Assembly (NCBI RefSeq): GCF_022808815.1
Contig: NZ_JAKZLC010000003.1
Location: 418,951-482,950, forward strand
DNA from: Geothrix paludis
Lineage (GTDB): Bacteria > Acidobacteriota > Holophagae > Holophagales > Holophagaceae
Direction of reading: 5' to 3'
Length of the DNA stretch: 64,000 bases
This document shows, piece by piece, positions 18,160 to 25,682 of the stretch; the stretch's first letter is position 1, and each line of letters starts with the position of its first letter. Made by a program: the position numbers and the translations under genes. The notes below the pieces were generated by a model. The model was not told the DNA's origin. It searched no databases and saw nothing but the letters and a program-made list of their open reading frames with translations.

Positions 18160-18398
18160 AGGTGTTCCAGGTGTTTCAATCATGGAAACCCGCATCAATG
18201 TTGACTCTCAAGGGAACACCTCAAGGTGTTTCCCTAGGTGTTCCCTAGGTGTTCCCATGTTCCACCTGCTGAACCTGGGGCCCGGGGGTAGGGAACACCT
18301 GGGGCACGCCGGAAACACCTTCGGGAAGAGGCTAGGTGTTCCCATTCAAAGCCGCACAGGCGTTGGCTTTGGGATTCATGGAAACACCTGGAACACCT
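18160..18398. repeat. iteron array, candidate replication origin of the element
   Basis: Eleven copies of AGGTGTTYCC lie within 239 bp, just after the primase-helicase gene. Plus orientation: 18160, 18169, 18224, 18236, 18247, 18334. Minus orientation: 18213-18221, 18291-18300, 18311-18320, 18380-18389, 18390-18398. Several are 9-12 bp apart, one helical turn. Two or three degenerate copies lie between. A CAAAGCC/GGCTTTG stem (18347-18371) sits in the right half. The density and dual orientation fit an initiator-binding origin, as in phage P4 ori/crr. No convincing gene is in this stretch. Confidence 0.75.
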
Positions 18399-18417
18399 GT
18401 GGGAAGGGCGGGGCCAG

Positions 18418-18786
18418 GTGAGCTGGGCAGATCGCCTGCCCATGAGGCACCAGGTGGAAGGTCATGCGGGGGCCGTTGATCCTGTGCTGGCCCAGCTCTG
18501 CGCTGGCTTGCCCATCCGGGAGGCCCAGGGTCTGCGGGAAGAGCGGGCGGGAATCATGGAGCATGAGGGGGGCCTCCCCAGGGCAGAGGCAGAGGCCAGG
18601 GCCGGCCTGTCCCAGGGGCGGGACGGTGCATGTGAGGTCGAGGAAGGAGGTGCCTGTGCCGTGCCCGGGAGCCTGAGGCAGGGGATGCCAGGGGCCCAGA
18701 TCGCCCCGCCCCCGGGCTCTGGGCTTCACGGGTCCTTCCCAGGGCCTACCGGGAGGGTATCGCGGCAGCCCTCCCGGCTTTACTAG
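18418..18786 (+). CDS. small hypothetical protein of the element
   Basis: The 122-aa frame begins with GTG after a purine-rich GGAAGGGCGGGG. The central block REERAGIMEHEGGLPRAEAEARAGL resembles a short motif seen in small proteins beside primases in prophage-like elements; this is recollection and not verified. The C-terminal third is Gly/Pro-rich and low in complexity. The function is unknown, and a later ATG at 18442 is the alternative start. Confidence 0.45.
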   Translation: MSWADRLPMRHQVEGHAGAVDPVLAQLCAGLPIREAQGLREERAGIMEHEGGLPRAEAEARAGLSQGRDGACEVEEGGACAVPGSLRQGMPGAQIAPPPGSGLHGSFPGPTGRVSRQPSRLY

Positions 18787-18833
18787 CTAGAGGCCACAGG
18801 CCCATGGCGCCGCTCTGATGATGAGGAGGACGA

Positions 18834-19361
18834 ATGCGAATCCGACACCTGGACTTGGCCGCGGCCCTTGGCGTGACGCCTCGGACCTTGCAACGGTGGC
18901 AGAGGCTGGGGATGCCCGGGATGATCCAGGGGGCCTATGACCTGGCCGCGGTGCTCCCCTGGTATCTGGATTTCATCGAGCACGCACGGCCTCCTGTTCA
19001 TGAACGCGCGACAGCTGGCCCGCATGGGAACCGGGCCCGGGCCTTTGCCTACGTGGCGAGGGCGATGCCGGAAGTTCTGGCCTTTGGTGAGGGGCAGACA
19101 TGCCGGGATGAGATGGTGCGACAGCTGCGACAGGCAATCGTGGTGCTGGCTCCGGCTCTGGCCTCCATCCTCGTCCAGGCGATGGAGGGGGAGTCGCGTG
19201 CGGAGGGGGCGAAGCGGGCCGCCTTCCTCTTCGAGGCCATGGCCGCCTGCGCGGATCCGTGCCCGCTCCCGTGGCTCGCCCTCCGAACCCTGACGGAGGA
19301 CTCCCAGCGGCCTGGGACAGATGGTGCGGAGTCGTCCGAGCGGGCCGCCGTAGAATCGTGA
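18834..19361 (+). CDS. HTH protein resembling the DNA-binding domain of phage terminase small subunits
   Basis: The 175-aa product starts with a winged-HTH: LAAALGVTPRTLQRWQRLGMP followed by AYDLAAVLPWYLDFIEH. This is the layout of Nu1/TerS-type N-terminal domains, where the helix reads packaging sites. The rest is helical and unrecognised. A strong GAGGAGGACGA ribosome site precedes the ATG. In a satellite, a small-terminase-like protein would divert a helper phage's packaging; a plain transcription factor is the alternative. Confidence 0.6.
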   Translation: MRIRHLDLAAALGVTPRTLQRWQRLGMPGMIQGAYDLAAVLPWYLDFIEHARPPVHERATAGPHGNRARAFAYVARAMPEVLAFGEGQTCRDEMVRQLRQAIVVLAPALASILVQAMEGESRAEGAKRAAFLFEAMAACADPCPLPWLALRTLTEDSQRPGTDGAESSERAAVES

Positions 19362-19380
19362 GAACCCAACCGGAGGCAGC

Positions 19381-19590
19381 ATGGGACGCAAGGGATCAGG
19401 TATCCCTGGACTCTCCTTTTCGTGGCGCCGCGCCCTGGGCATCTCCCAGGCCCAGGCGCGGCTGTCGCGTCAGATCGGCATTCCGCTCTCCCGGAGCGGG
19501 CGGCAACGCAGGGCCGGGAAGATGGCCGGGTGCTGTGTGCCGTTGATGATCGGCGCCGGCCTTGTGCGCCTTGTGCTCTGGTTCGTGTGA
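19381..19590 (+). CDS. small hypothetical protein with C-terminal membrane segment
   Basis: This 69-aa protein starts with a Gly-rich, strongly basic segment (FSWRRALGISQAQARLSRQ, then SRSGRQRRAGK) and ends with a hydrophobic stretch from about residue 50. A GGAGGCAGC ribosome site precedes the ATG. The basic segment resembles short proteins common in prophages. No function is assigned. It is the last gene before the right attachment site. Confidence 0.55.
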   Translation: MGRKGSGIPGLSFSWRRALGISQAQARLSRQIGIPLSRSGRQRRAGKMAGCCVPLMIGAGLVRLVLWFV

Positions 19591-19629
19591 TGCGGGTTCG
19601 TCACTCTTCGGAGTGCTTCGCACACGGGT

Positions 19630-19650
19630 TTGCCCCGTAATTGCCCCGTG
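19630..19650. promoter_or_regulatory. right-end copy of the TTGCCCC repeat (candidate arm site)
   Basis: This 21-bp segment matches 19 of 21 bases of 12658-12678, in the same orientation, and both are preceded by CACAC. It lies 69 bp inside the right attachment site. The rest of 19591-19689 shows no gene. Confidence 0.5.
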
Positions 19651-19689
19651 GGGCCCAGAGGGCGAAGGCTGACGCCGTTTAAAAACAAG

Positions 19690-19715
19690 AGCCCCCTAGA
19701 TTTCTCTAGGGGGCT
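19690..19715 (-). terminator. rho-independent terminator now serving tRNA-Glu
   Basis: AGCCCCCTAGA and TCTAGGGGGCT form an 11-bp stem with a TTTC loop, followed on the minus strand by TCTTGTTTTT. It lies 3 bp beyond the tRNA-Glu 3' end and is element DNA, so the element brought a substitute terminator. Confidence 0.85.
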
Positions 19716-19718
19716 TGC

Positions 19719-19793
19719 TGGTAGTCCCAAGGGGAATCGAACCCCTGTTTACGCCGTGAGAGGGCGTCGTCCTAACCGCTAGACGATGGGACC
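19719..19793 (-). tRNA. tRNA-Glu (anticodon CTC)
   Basis: The 75-base gene folds into a cloverleaf. The acceptor arm is GGTCCCA/TGGGACT with a G-U closing pair, the anticodon stem is ACGCC/GGCGT around loop CTCTCAC (anticodon CTC), the T arm is AGGGG-TTCGATT-CCCCT, and CCA is encoded. Its last 36 bases are the recombination core of the element. The 5' half is chromosomal; the 3' half comes from the element. Confidence 0.95.
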
Positions 19794-19810
19794 AGGAACC
19801 AAGTTTTGAG

Positions 19811-19885
19811 TGGTTGGGGAGGAAGGACTCGAACCCTCACCTGACAGAACCAGAATCTGTTGTCCTACCATTAGACCACTCCCCA
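19811..19885 (-). tRNA. tRNA-Gln (anticodon CTG)
   Basis: The cloverleaf has acceptor TGGGGAG/CTCCCCA, anticodon stem ACAGA/TCTGT around loop TTCTGGT (anticodon CTG), a GGTTCGAGTCC-type T arm, and encoded CCA. It lies 17 bp upstream of tRNA-Glu in the same orientation, so the two are probably one transcript. Confidence 0.95.
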
Positions 19886-19989
19886 ACGAGTGGAAGATTC
19901 AATGTACCAGGTGTTGGGTAAAAGACAAGAGGTGGTTCCGGCAGGTGGGATGTAGTCTTCCAAAAAAGAAGGGATCTCCCGGAGGACCC

Positions 19990-20919
<930 letters not shown>

Positions 20920-20989
20920 GGAGGCCCCGTCAAAGGATGGCCGGGGCTTCCAAGGTGGCTACCATGGGCCCTTCCAGGCGGAGGCACGC

Positions 20990-21454
20990 ATGGTTCTGCT
21001 CTTTCTCGTGATGGCCTTCGCCATCGGGCTGGCGGTGCCCCTCCAGTCGGCCGTCAACAACGCGCTCAGGGCATCGCTCCACAGCGGCTCCATGCTGGCG
21101 GCCCTGGTGTCCTTCGCGGTGGGCACCGCGGCGCTGCTGGTGGTCTCCGCCCTCACGGGCCAACCCTTCGCGGCGCTGGGCGGCCTATCCCGCGTGCCGT
21201 GGTGGCAGTGGCTGGGCGGCTTCCTGGGGGCCTTCTTCGTGTTCGGGACGACCCTGCTGGCTCCCCGCATCGGCCTGGCGGCCATGGTGTCGCTCATCGT
21301 GGCGGGGCAGGTGTGCTCCTCGCTGGCCTTCGATCATTTCGGCCTCATCGGCCTCCAGGCGCGGGGCCTGTCCTGGATCCGCCTTCTCGGGGCCGGGTTC
21401 ATCCTGGCGGGCGCGATCCTCGTGAACTTCGGCGACCGCTGGCTGGCGCGCTGA
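20990..21454 (+). CDS. DMT-type membrane protein of the DUF606/YdcZ family
   Basis: The 154-aa inner-membrane protein has five predicted helices and the family features of small drug/metabolite transporter half-proteins: an N-terminal GLAVPLQSAVNNALR, a central FVFGTTLLAPRIG and a final LGAGFILAGAILVNF. The GGAGGCACGC ribosome site supports the ATG at 20990. The substrate is unknown. Confidence 0.8.
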   Translation: MVLLFLVMAFAIGLAVPLQSAVNNALRASLHSGSMLAALVSFAVGTAALLVVSALTGQPFAALGGLSRVPWWQWLGGFLGAFFVFGTTLLAPRIGLAAMVSLIVAGQVCSSLAFDHFGLIGLQARGLSWIRLLGAGFILAGAILVNFGDRWLAR

Positions 21455-21464
21455 CGCCGGTCGC

Positions 21465-21725
21465 TCAGGCCTTGCGGACCCGCTCGGCCACCTTGTCGAG
21501 CGTGTCCCAGATCTGGTGGCAGTCCTCGCAGGAGGAACGCGGATCGCCGCAGGGGAAGCCCTCGATGCCGATGCCCTGGCAGCGGGGGGTTTGGAAGAAG
21601 AACAGCAGCTCGCCGATGGAGGTCTGCATGCGCTCCCGGAGGGCCGCGTCCGGGAGGGAGCGCAGATCCTGGATGAGCTTCCACTCGGCGGGGCTGAGCT
21701 CGGGGCGGTCGATGGTCTGGGACAT
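21465..21725 (-). CDS. small cysteine-containing protein, unknown function
   Basis: The 86-aa product contains four cysteines in its second half (PRCQGIGIEGFPCGDP, then SCEDCHQIWD), which could bind a metal. The N-terminal half is helical. No family is recognised. It converges on the DUF606 gene with 10 bp between stops. The ATG at 21725 is preferred over the one at 21746 because the added residues look non-coding. Confidence 0.6.
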   Translation of the reverse strand: MSQTIDRPELSPAEWKLIQDLRSLPDAALRERMQTSIGELLFFFQTPRCQGIGIEGFPCGDPRSSCEDCHQIWDTLDKVAERVRKA

Positions 21726-21831
21726 GGGGACTCCGCGCACTCCCAAGTATACGGAGCTGGAAAGGAGTCTAAACCGCCTCCGAAGGCCTTCGTATCACCT
21801 CCATCGTTCTCTGACAGCGCAGGAGGCTTCC

Positions 21832-22644
21832 ATGTCCCTCACCCATCCCCTCGCCGCGGCCGTGGCCGCCGTCCTCCTCTGGGCCCCGCTCGCCGCCCAG
21901 ACCCAGGTGATCCAGCCCATCAAAGCGGAGAAGACCACCGAGACCCGCACGGTGCCCCTGGCGGCCGGCTCGACGCTCAAGGTGAAGAACGTCAATGGAT
22001 TCATCCACGTGGAGGCCTGGGATCGCGACGAGGTGCAGTTCACGGGCGAGTTCAAGCCCAGCAGCCGGGACGAGCAGGTGAAGGTGGTCCTCGAATCCGG
22101 GAAGAACGGTCTGGAAATCCGCGGCGAGTATCCCAAGCACAATGGCTGGGGTTCCTACCAGGGGCCGCAGTGCCAGATGACCCTCAAGGTGCCGCGTCGC
22201 GTGGTCTCCTCCCTGGAGACCGTGAACGGTGAAGTGGCCCTCAGCGGAACCCGGGGCGCCGCCAGCCTCACCACCGTGAACGGCGGGGTGCGCGCCATGG
22301 ATCTGGGGGATTCCCTTCAGGCGACCACGGTGAACGGCGCCGTCACCCTGGAGCGGGTGCAGGGGGGCCTCACCATCCAGACCGTAAACGGCACCATCAA
22401 AGGCACGGGTCTGGACGGCCTGGGCCGCGGGGTCAAGGCCGAGACCGTCAACGGCACCATCCACCTCCAGATCGCGGGCCTGAAGGGGCACCTCACCGCC
22501 ACCACGCTGAACGGCGGCATCACCTTCAAGGCGAAGGGCGCTGAGCAGGTGGAGGTGGCCAAGCGGCGGGTCACGGCCACCTTCCCCGGAGGGGACCAGG
22601 ACATCCACCTGAGCACGGTGAACGGGGCGATCACGCTGGATTAG
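21832..22644 (+). CDS. secreted DUF4097-type beta-repeat protein
   Basis: After a signal peptide ending near AAQ (residue 23), the 270-aa protein is a beta-helix-like repeat array. Seven copies of a TVNG/TLNG turn occur at about 20-residue spacing from residue 124 (ETVNGEV, TTVNGGV, TTVNGAV, QTVNGTI, ETVNGTI, TTLNGGI, STVNGAI). This is the DUF4097/putative adhesin pattern. The role is unknown; envelope-associated. The AGGAGGCTTCC ribosome site sets the start. A strong terminator follows. Confidence 0.8.
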   Translation: MSLTHPLAAAVAAVLLWAPLAAQTQVIQPIKAEKTTETRTVPLAAGSTLKVKNVNGFIHVEAWDRDEVQFTGEFKPSSRDEQVKVVLESGKNGLEIRGEYPKHNGWGSYQGPQCQMTLKVPRRVVSSLETVNGEVALSGTRGAASLTTVNGGVRAMDLGDSLQATTVNGAVTLERVQGGLTIQTVNGTIKGTGLDGLGRGVKAETVNGTIHLQIAGLKGHLTATTLNGGITFKAKGAEQVEVAKRRVTATFPGGDQDIHLSTVNGAITLD

Positions 22645-22660
22645 GACCTCTCGACCCATT

Positions 22661-22691
22661 GAGCAAGAGCCGGCCCTGCCGGCTCTTGCTC
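22661..22691. terminator. strong hairpin after the DUF4097 gene
   Basis: GAGCAAGAGCCGGC pairs perfectly with GCCGGCTCTTGCTC around a CCT loop. The 3' T-run is short, but the stem is 14 bp. Confidence 0.8.
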
Positions 22692-22718
22692 TTCATAGGC
22701 AACCATTTAGTCTGAAAA

Positions 22719-22732
22719 GATATTTTGATATC
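22719..22732. promoter_or_regulatory. palindrome GATATTTTGATATC in the nrfHA promoter region
   Basis: A perfect 5-bp inverted repeat with 4-bp spacer sits in an AT-rich stretch 76-90 bp upstream of the nrfH start. It is a plausible operator for a nitrite- or redox-responsive regulator. It is not a good FNR site (TTGAT-N4-ATCAA). TTGACA follows at 22736, but no well-spaced -10 box is clear. Confidence 0.35.
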
Positions 22733-22807
22733 GGATTGACAGGTCCTAATTTTATCTCATCCTGTTCCGGTCGGAGGACGGACCCTCGGACATCGGATGG
22801 ATACCCC

Positions 22808-23305
22808 GTGAGCGGAAAGCGTCGCCTCTTCCTGTTGAGCGTCCTCGCCAGCGTCTTCGCGGGCGTCTTCGTGGGGTCCGGGGCCTACACGTTCGTGGCG
22901 GCCCACGGCACGTCGTACCTGTCGAACGATCCCCAGGTCTGCGTGAACTGCCACGTGATGCGCGGGGAGTACGACAGCTGGCGGCACGGTTCGCACCATG
23001 CGGTGGCCGTGTGCAACGACTGCCACCTGCCTCACGACAACGTCGTGAACAAGTTCTTCGTGAAGGCCAGCAACGGGTACCACCACTCGAAGGCCTTCAC
23101 GCTGCTGAATTTCGCGGAGCCCATCCGCATCAAGCCCGGCAACGCCAAGGTGCTGGAGGACAACTGCATCCGCTGCCACGGCGAGCTGACAGGCGAGATC
23201 ACCGCCCACGGCACCCTGGGCGTGCCCACGGACCCGACCCAGAAGGCCGACCTCTACGGCTGCGTGCGCTGCCACCAGGAGGTGGGCCATGGGCCCATGG
23301 GCTGA
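22808..23305 (+). CDS. nrfH: cytochrome c nitrite reductase, membrane-anchored electron-donor subunit
   Basis: NrfH, a tetraheme NapC/NirT-family quinol oxidase, passes electrons from menaquinol to NrfA. The 165-aa protein has one N-terminal membrane helix (residues 6-28) and four heme motifs: CVNCH near residue 46, CNDCH near 70, CIRCH near 121 and CVRCH near 153. The GTG at 22808 is the best start; no in-frame ATG precedes the membrane segment. nrfA follows after 87 bp. Confidence 0.93.
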   Translation: MSGKRRLFLLSVLASVFAGVFVGSGAYTFVAAHGTSYLSNDPQVCVNCHVMRGEYDSWRHGSHHAVAVCNDCHLPHDNVVNKFFVKASNGYHHSKAFTLLNFAEPIRIKPGNAKVLEDNCIRCHGELTGEITAHGTLGVPTDPTQKADLYGCVRCHQEVGHGPMG

Positions 23306-23392
23306 GCTTCCGACCGACCTGACCACCTACCCCTGATCCCACCCCCGATCCCACCTTAAGGCGCGTGGCCCGCCACGCGGGAGGAACCCCCG

Positions 23393-24883
23393 ATGACCGA
23401 CAACCCCACCCCGTTCTTCTCCCGGCCTGTGGTCCGGATGGGCCTCATCGCCGCGGGCGCCGCCGTGGCGACGGTGCTCGTGATGGCCCTCTACGCCAGC
23501 ATCACCACCCGCAAGGCCGAGGCGAAGCAGACCAGCTTCAAGCTCGTGGACCTCGACGAGAAGGTCGTCGATCCCGCCCTGTGGGGGAAGAACTTCCCCC
23601 GCGAGTACGAGACCTACCTAAAGACCTCCGAGAAGTACAACACCAAGTACGGCGGCGCCGGCAGCGAGGCCCTGCCCAAGAGCCGCATCCAGGAGGATCC
23701 GCGGCTGGTGACCATCTTCGACGGCTACGCCTTCGCCATCGACTTCAACCAGCGCCGCGGCCACGCCTACATGCTGGACGACCAGCGCAACACCAAGCGC
23801 GTCACCGAGCGCAAGCAGCCCGGCTCCTGCCTCCACTGCCACGCCTCGAACACCGTGGCCTTCCGCGAGCAGGGCCTGAAGGCCGGCGCGCCCGGCACGC
23901 TGGATGAGGACTTCACCAGCGCCAACGCCCAGGCCCAGCTCATGGCCGGCTTCGAAGCCGTGTGCAAGATGCCCTACGCCGACGCCACCAAGCTGGTGAA
24001 GCACCCCGTGGCCTGCATCGACTGCCACGACCCCAAGAACATGGCCCTGCGCGTCACCAAGCCCGGCTTCATCCGCGGCATCGTGGCCCTGGCCAACAGC
24101 CCCGAGCCGGTGCCGCACCTGCCGTCCATCGAGAAGTGGCGCAAGGGCGACCGCGCCACGCCCTATGACGCGAACCGCGACGCCTCCCGCCAGGAGATGC
24201 GGTCCATGGTGTGCGGCCAGTGCCACGTGGAGTACTACTGCGGGCCCAAGACGACGCTCTTCTTCCCCTGGAACAACGGCCTGAAGGTCGAGCAGATCGA
24301 GGCCTACTACGACAGCTACAAGTTCCCTGACGGCCACCGCTTCTTCGACTGGCAGCACGGCAAGACCGGCGCCGAGGTCCTCAAGGCCCAGCACCCCGAG
24401 TTCGAGATGTGGAGCCAGGGCATCCACGCCCGCTCCGGCGTCTCCTGCGCGGACTGCCACATGCCCTACGTCCGCGAAGGCGCCCTCAAGGTCAGCGACC
24501 ACCAGGTGCGCAGCCCGCTGCTCAATGTCTCGCGCTCCTGCCAGACCTGCCACCGCTTCCCAGAGGAGGAGCTGAAGGCCCGCGTGACGGCCATCCAGGA
24601 CCGCACCAAGGCGCTCATGGACCGCGCCGAGGACGCCGTGGTGAACCTCATCAGTGACATCGAGGCCGCCAAGAAGGCCGGCGTGGACGAGGCGAAGCTC
24701 AAGCCCATCCTCGAGCTCCAGCGCAAGGCCCAGTGGCGGGTCGACTTCGTGAATGCCGAGAACTCCATGGGCTTCCACGCGCCCCAGGAGGTCGCCCGCA
24801 TCCTCGGCGAGGCCATCGACTTCGGCCGCCAGGGCCAGGTGGCCCTCCGCGATCTGGGCACCTCCAAGTCGGCCCGGAAGTAG
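23393..24883 (+). CDS. nrfA: ammonia-forming cytochrome c nitrite reductase, catalytic subunit
   Basis: This periplasmic enzyme reduces nitrite to ammonium with six electrons. The 496-aa product has an N-terminal membrane/signal segment and five heme sites: CLHCH near residue 146, CIDCH 209, CGQCH 275, CADCH 353 and CQTCH 384. The catalytic surroundings VCGQCHVEYYC and QGIHARSGVSCADCHMPY are conserved. The first, catalytic heme has CXXCH where most NrfA proteins have CXXCK; CXXCH variants are known, for instance in Campylobacter jejuni. The ribosome site GGAGGAAC precedes the ATG. Confidence 0.95.
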   Translation: MTDNPTPFFSRPVVRMGLIAAGAAVATVLVMALYASITTRKAEAKQTSFKLVDLDEKVVDPALWGKNFPREYETYLKTSEKYNTKYGGAGSEALPKSRIQEDPRLVTIFDGYAFAIDFNQRRGHAYMLDDQRNTKRVTERKQPGSCLHCHASNTVAFREQGLKAGAPGTLDEDFTSANAQAQLMAGFEAVCKMPYADATKLVKHPVACIDCHDPKNMALRVTKPGFIRGIVALANSPEPVPHLPSIEKWRKGDRATPYDANRDASRQEMRSMVCGQCHVEYYCGPKTTLFFPWNNGLKVEQIEAYYDSYKFPDGHRFFDWQHGKTGAEVLKAQHPEFEMWSQGIHARSGVSCADCHMPYVREGALKVSDHQVRSPLLNVSRSCQTCHRFPEEELKARVTAIQDRTKALMDRAEDAVVNLISDIEAAKKAGVDEAKLKPILELQRKAQWRVDFVNAENSMGFHAPQEVARILGEAIDFGRQGQVALRDLGTSKSARK

Positions 24884-24903
24884 GCATTCCCACCTAGCAC
24901 CCC

Positions 24904-24928
24904 GCGGGGCCGGCTCAGCCGGCCCCGC
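24904..24928 (+). terminator. terminator after nrfHA
   Basis: GCGGGGCCGGC and GCCGGCCCCGC form an 11-bp perfect stem with a TCA loop, 20 bp after the nrfA stop. The T-run is weak. Confidence 0.7.
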
Positions 24929-24998
24929 TTGCGTCAGGGGATAGCATGGAAGGAACCGATCCCACACATGACCTGCTCCGTGCATCCGGAGGCATCCC

Positions 24999-25679
24999 AT
25001 GGTCCGTTTCCGCCTGATCTTCCTGGCCCTGATCCTGAGTCTGGGCCGTGGGCTCGCCGCCCAGTCCCACCTCGCCGAGGGCTTCACGGGCCTGCCCGCC
25101 GGGGCCACGGTAGCCGTGATGCCGCTCGACGTGGAACTGTTCGCCGTGACCGCCGGCGGCGTGCTGGAACCCCGGGCGGAGTGGACCACCAAGGCCATCG
25201 CGAATCTGAAGGAGGCCCTCCGTCTCCGGAAGGCGGGGCAGGGCGGGACCTTCGTGCCCGTGCCGCCCGGGGACGGAGAGCTCCTGGCGGAGCTCAACCA
25301 CCTGCACGGCGCCGTGGCCCGCGCCATCGACCTCCACCACTTCGGCAGCTGGAAGCTGCCCAGCAAGGCCGGGAAGCTCGACTGGTCCCTGGGCGAGGAG
25401 GTCGCCGAGATCCGGAAGCAGGCCTCGGCGGACTACGCGCTGTTCATCTTCCTGCGGGACAGCTACGCCACCGGCGGCCGGGTGGCGACCATGGTCCTCT
25501 ACGCGGCGCTCGGCGTGGGGGTGGGCGGGGGCGCCCAGGTGGGCTACGCCTCCCTGGTGGATCTGAAGACGGGCCGCATCCTGTGGTTCAACGAGATGGC
25601 CAAGGTCACCGGGGATGTGCGGGAACTGGAACCCGCGAAGGCCACCCTCGGCCATCTGCTCAAGGAATTCCCGGAGTAG
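24999..25679 (+). CDS. secreted protein of unknown function
   Basis: The 226-aa protein has a signal peptide (residues 1-21, ending GLAAQ). The body contains a Gly-rich hydrophobic segment (LYAALGVGVGGGAQVGYASL) near residue 170 and the C-terminal DLKTGRILWFNEM. The pattern TVAVMPLDVEL at the start of the mature part recalls lipoproteins built around a GNA1162/CsgG-like fold, but this is weak. It is the first of a run of four genes with short gaps, followed by an M48 peptidase. Confidence 0.65.
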   Translation: MVRFRLIFLALILSLGRGLAAQSHLAEGFTGLPAGATVAVMPLDVELFAVTAGGVLEPRAEWTTKAIANLKEALRLRKAGQGGTFVPVPPGDGELLAELNHLHGAVARAIDLHHFGSWKLPSKAGKLDWSLGEEVAEIRKQASADYALFIFLRDSYATGGRVATMVLYAALGVGVGGGAQVGYASLVDLKTGRILWFNEMAKVTGDVRELEPAKATLGHLLKEFPE

Positions 25680-25682
25680 GGT

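Larger units (their letters stand above)
12505..19754 (+). mobile_element. tRNA-Glu-integrated element, phage-satellite-like / integrative mobilisable element
   Basis: A 7.2-kb unit between exact tRNA-derived repeats carries, all on the plus strand: a tyrosine integrase next to the left end, a 104-aa protein, an HTH protein of excisionase/AlpA type, two small proteins, a primase-helicase, an iteron array, and three small 3' genes. No capsid, tail, portal, relaxase or resistance genes are seen. Boundary repeats, integrase and own replication functions establish mobility. The satellite lifestyle is inferred from small size, the P4-like replication module and a terminase-small-like protein. Confidence 0.88.

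Noticed and set aside
18160..18398. CRISPR array
   Set aside because: The repeats are only 10 bp, occur in both orientations and have unequal spacing; no cas genes are nearby.
18134..18421. Reading frame across the iteron array
   Set aside because: It is made of the repeats themselves, has no ribosome site and no recognisable protein features; the repeats in both orientations argue for a DNA function.
21832..22644. Possible tandem DNA repeats within the DUF4097 gene
   Set aside because: The repetition is in the protein turn TVNG/TLNG; the DNA between copies is too diverged for a recent tandem repeat.
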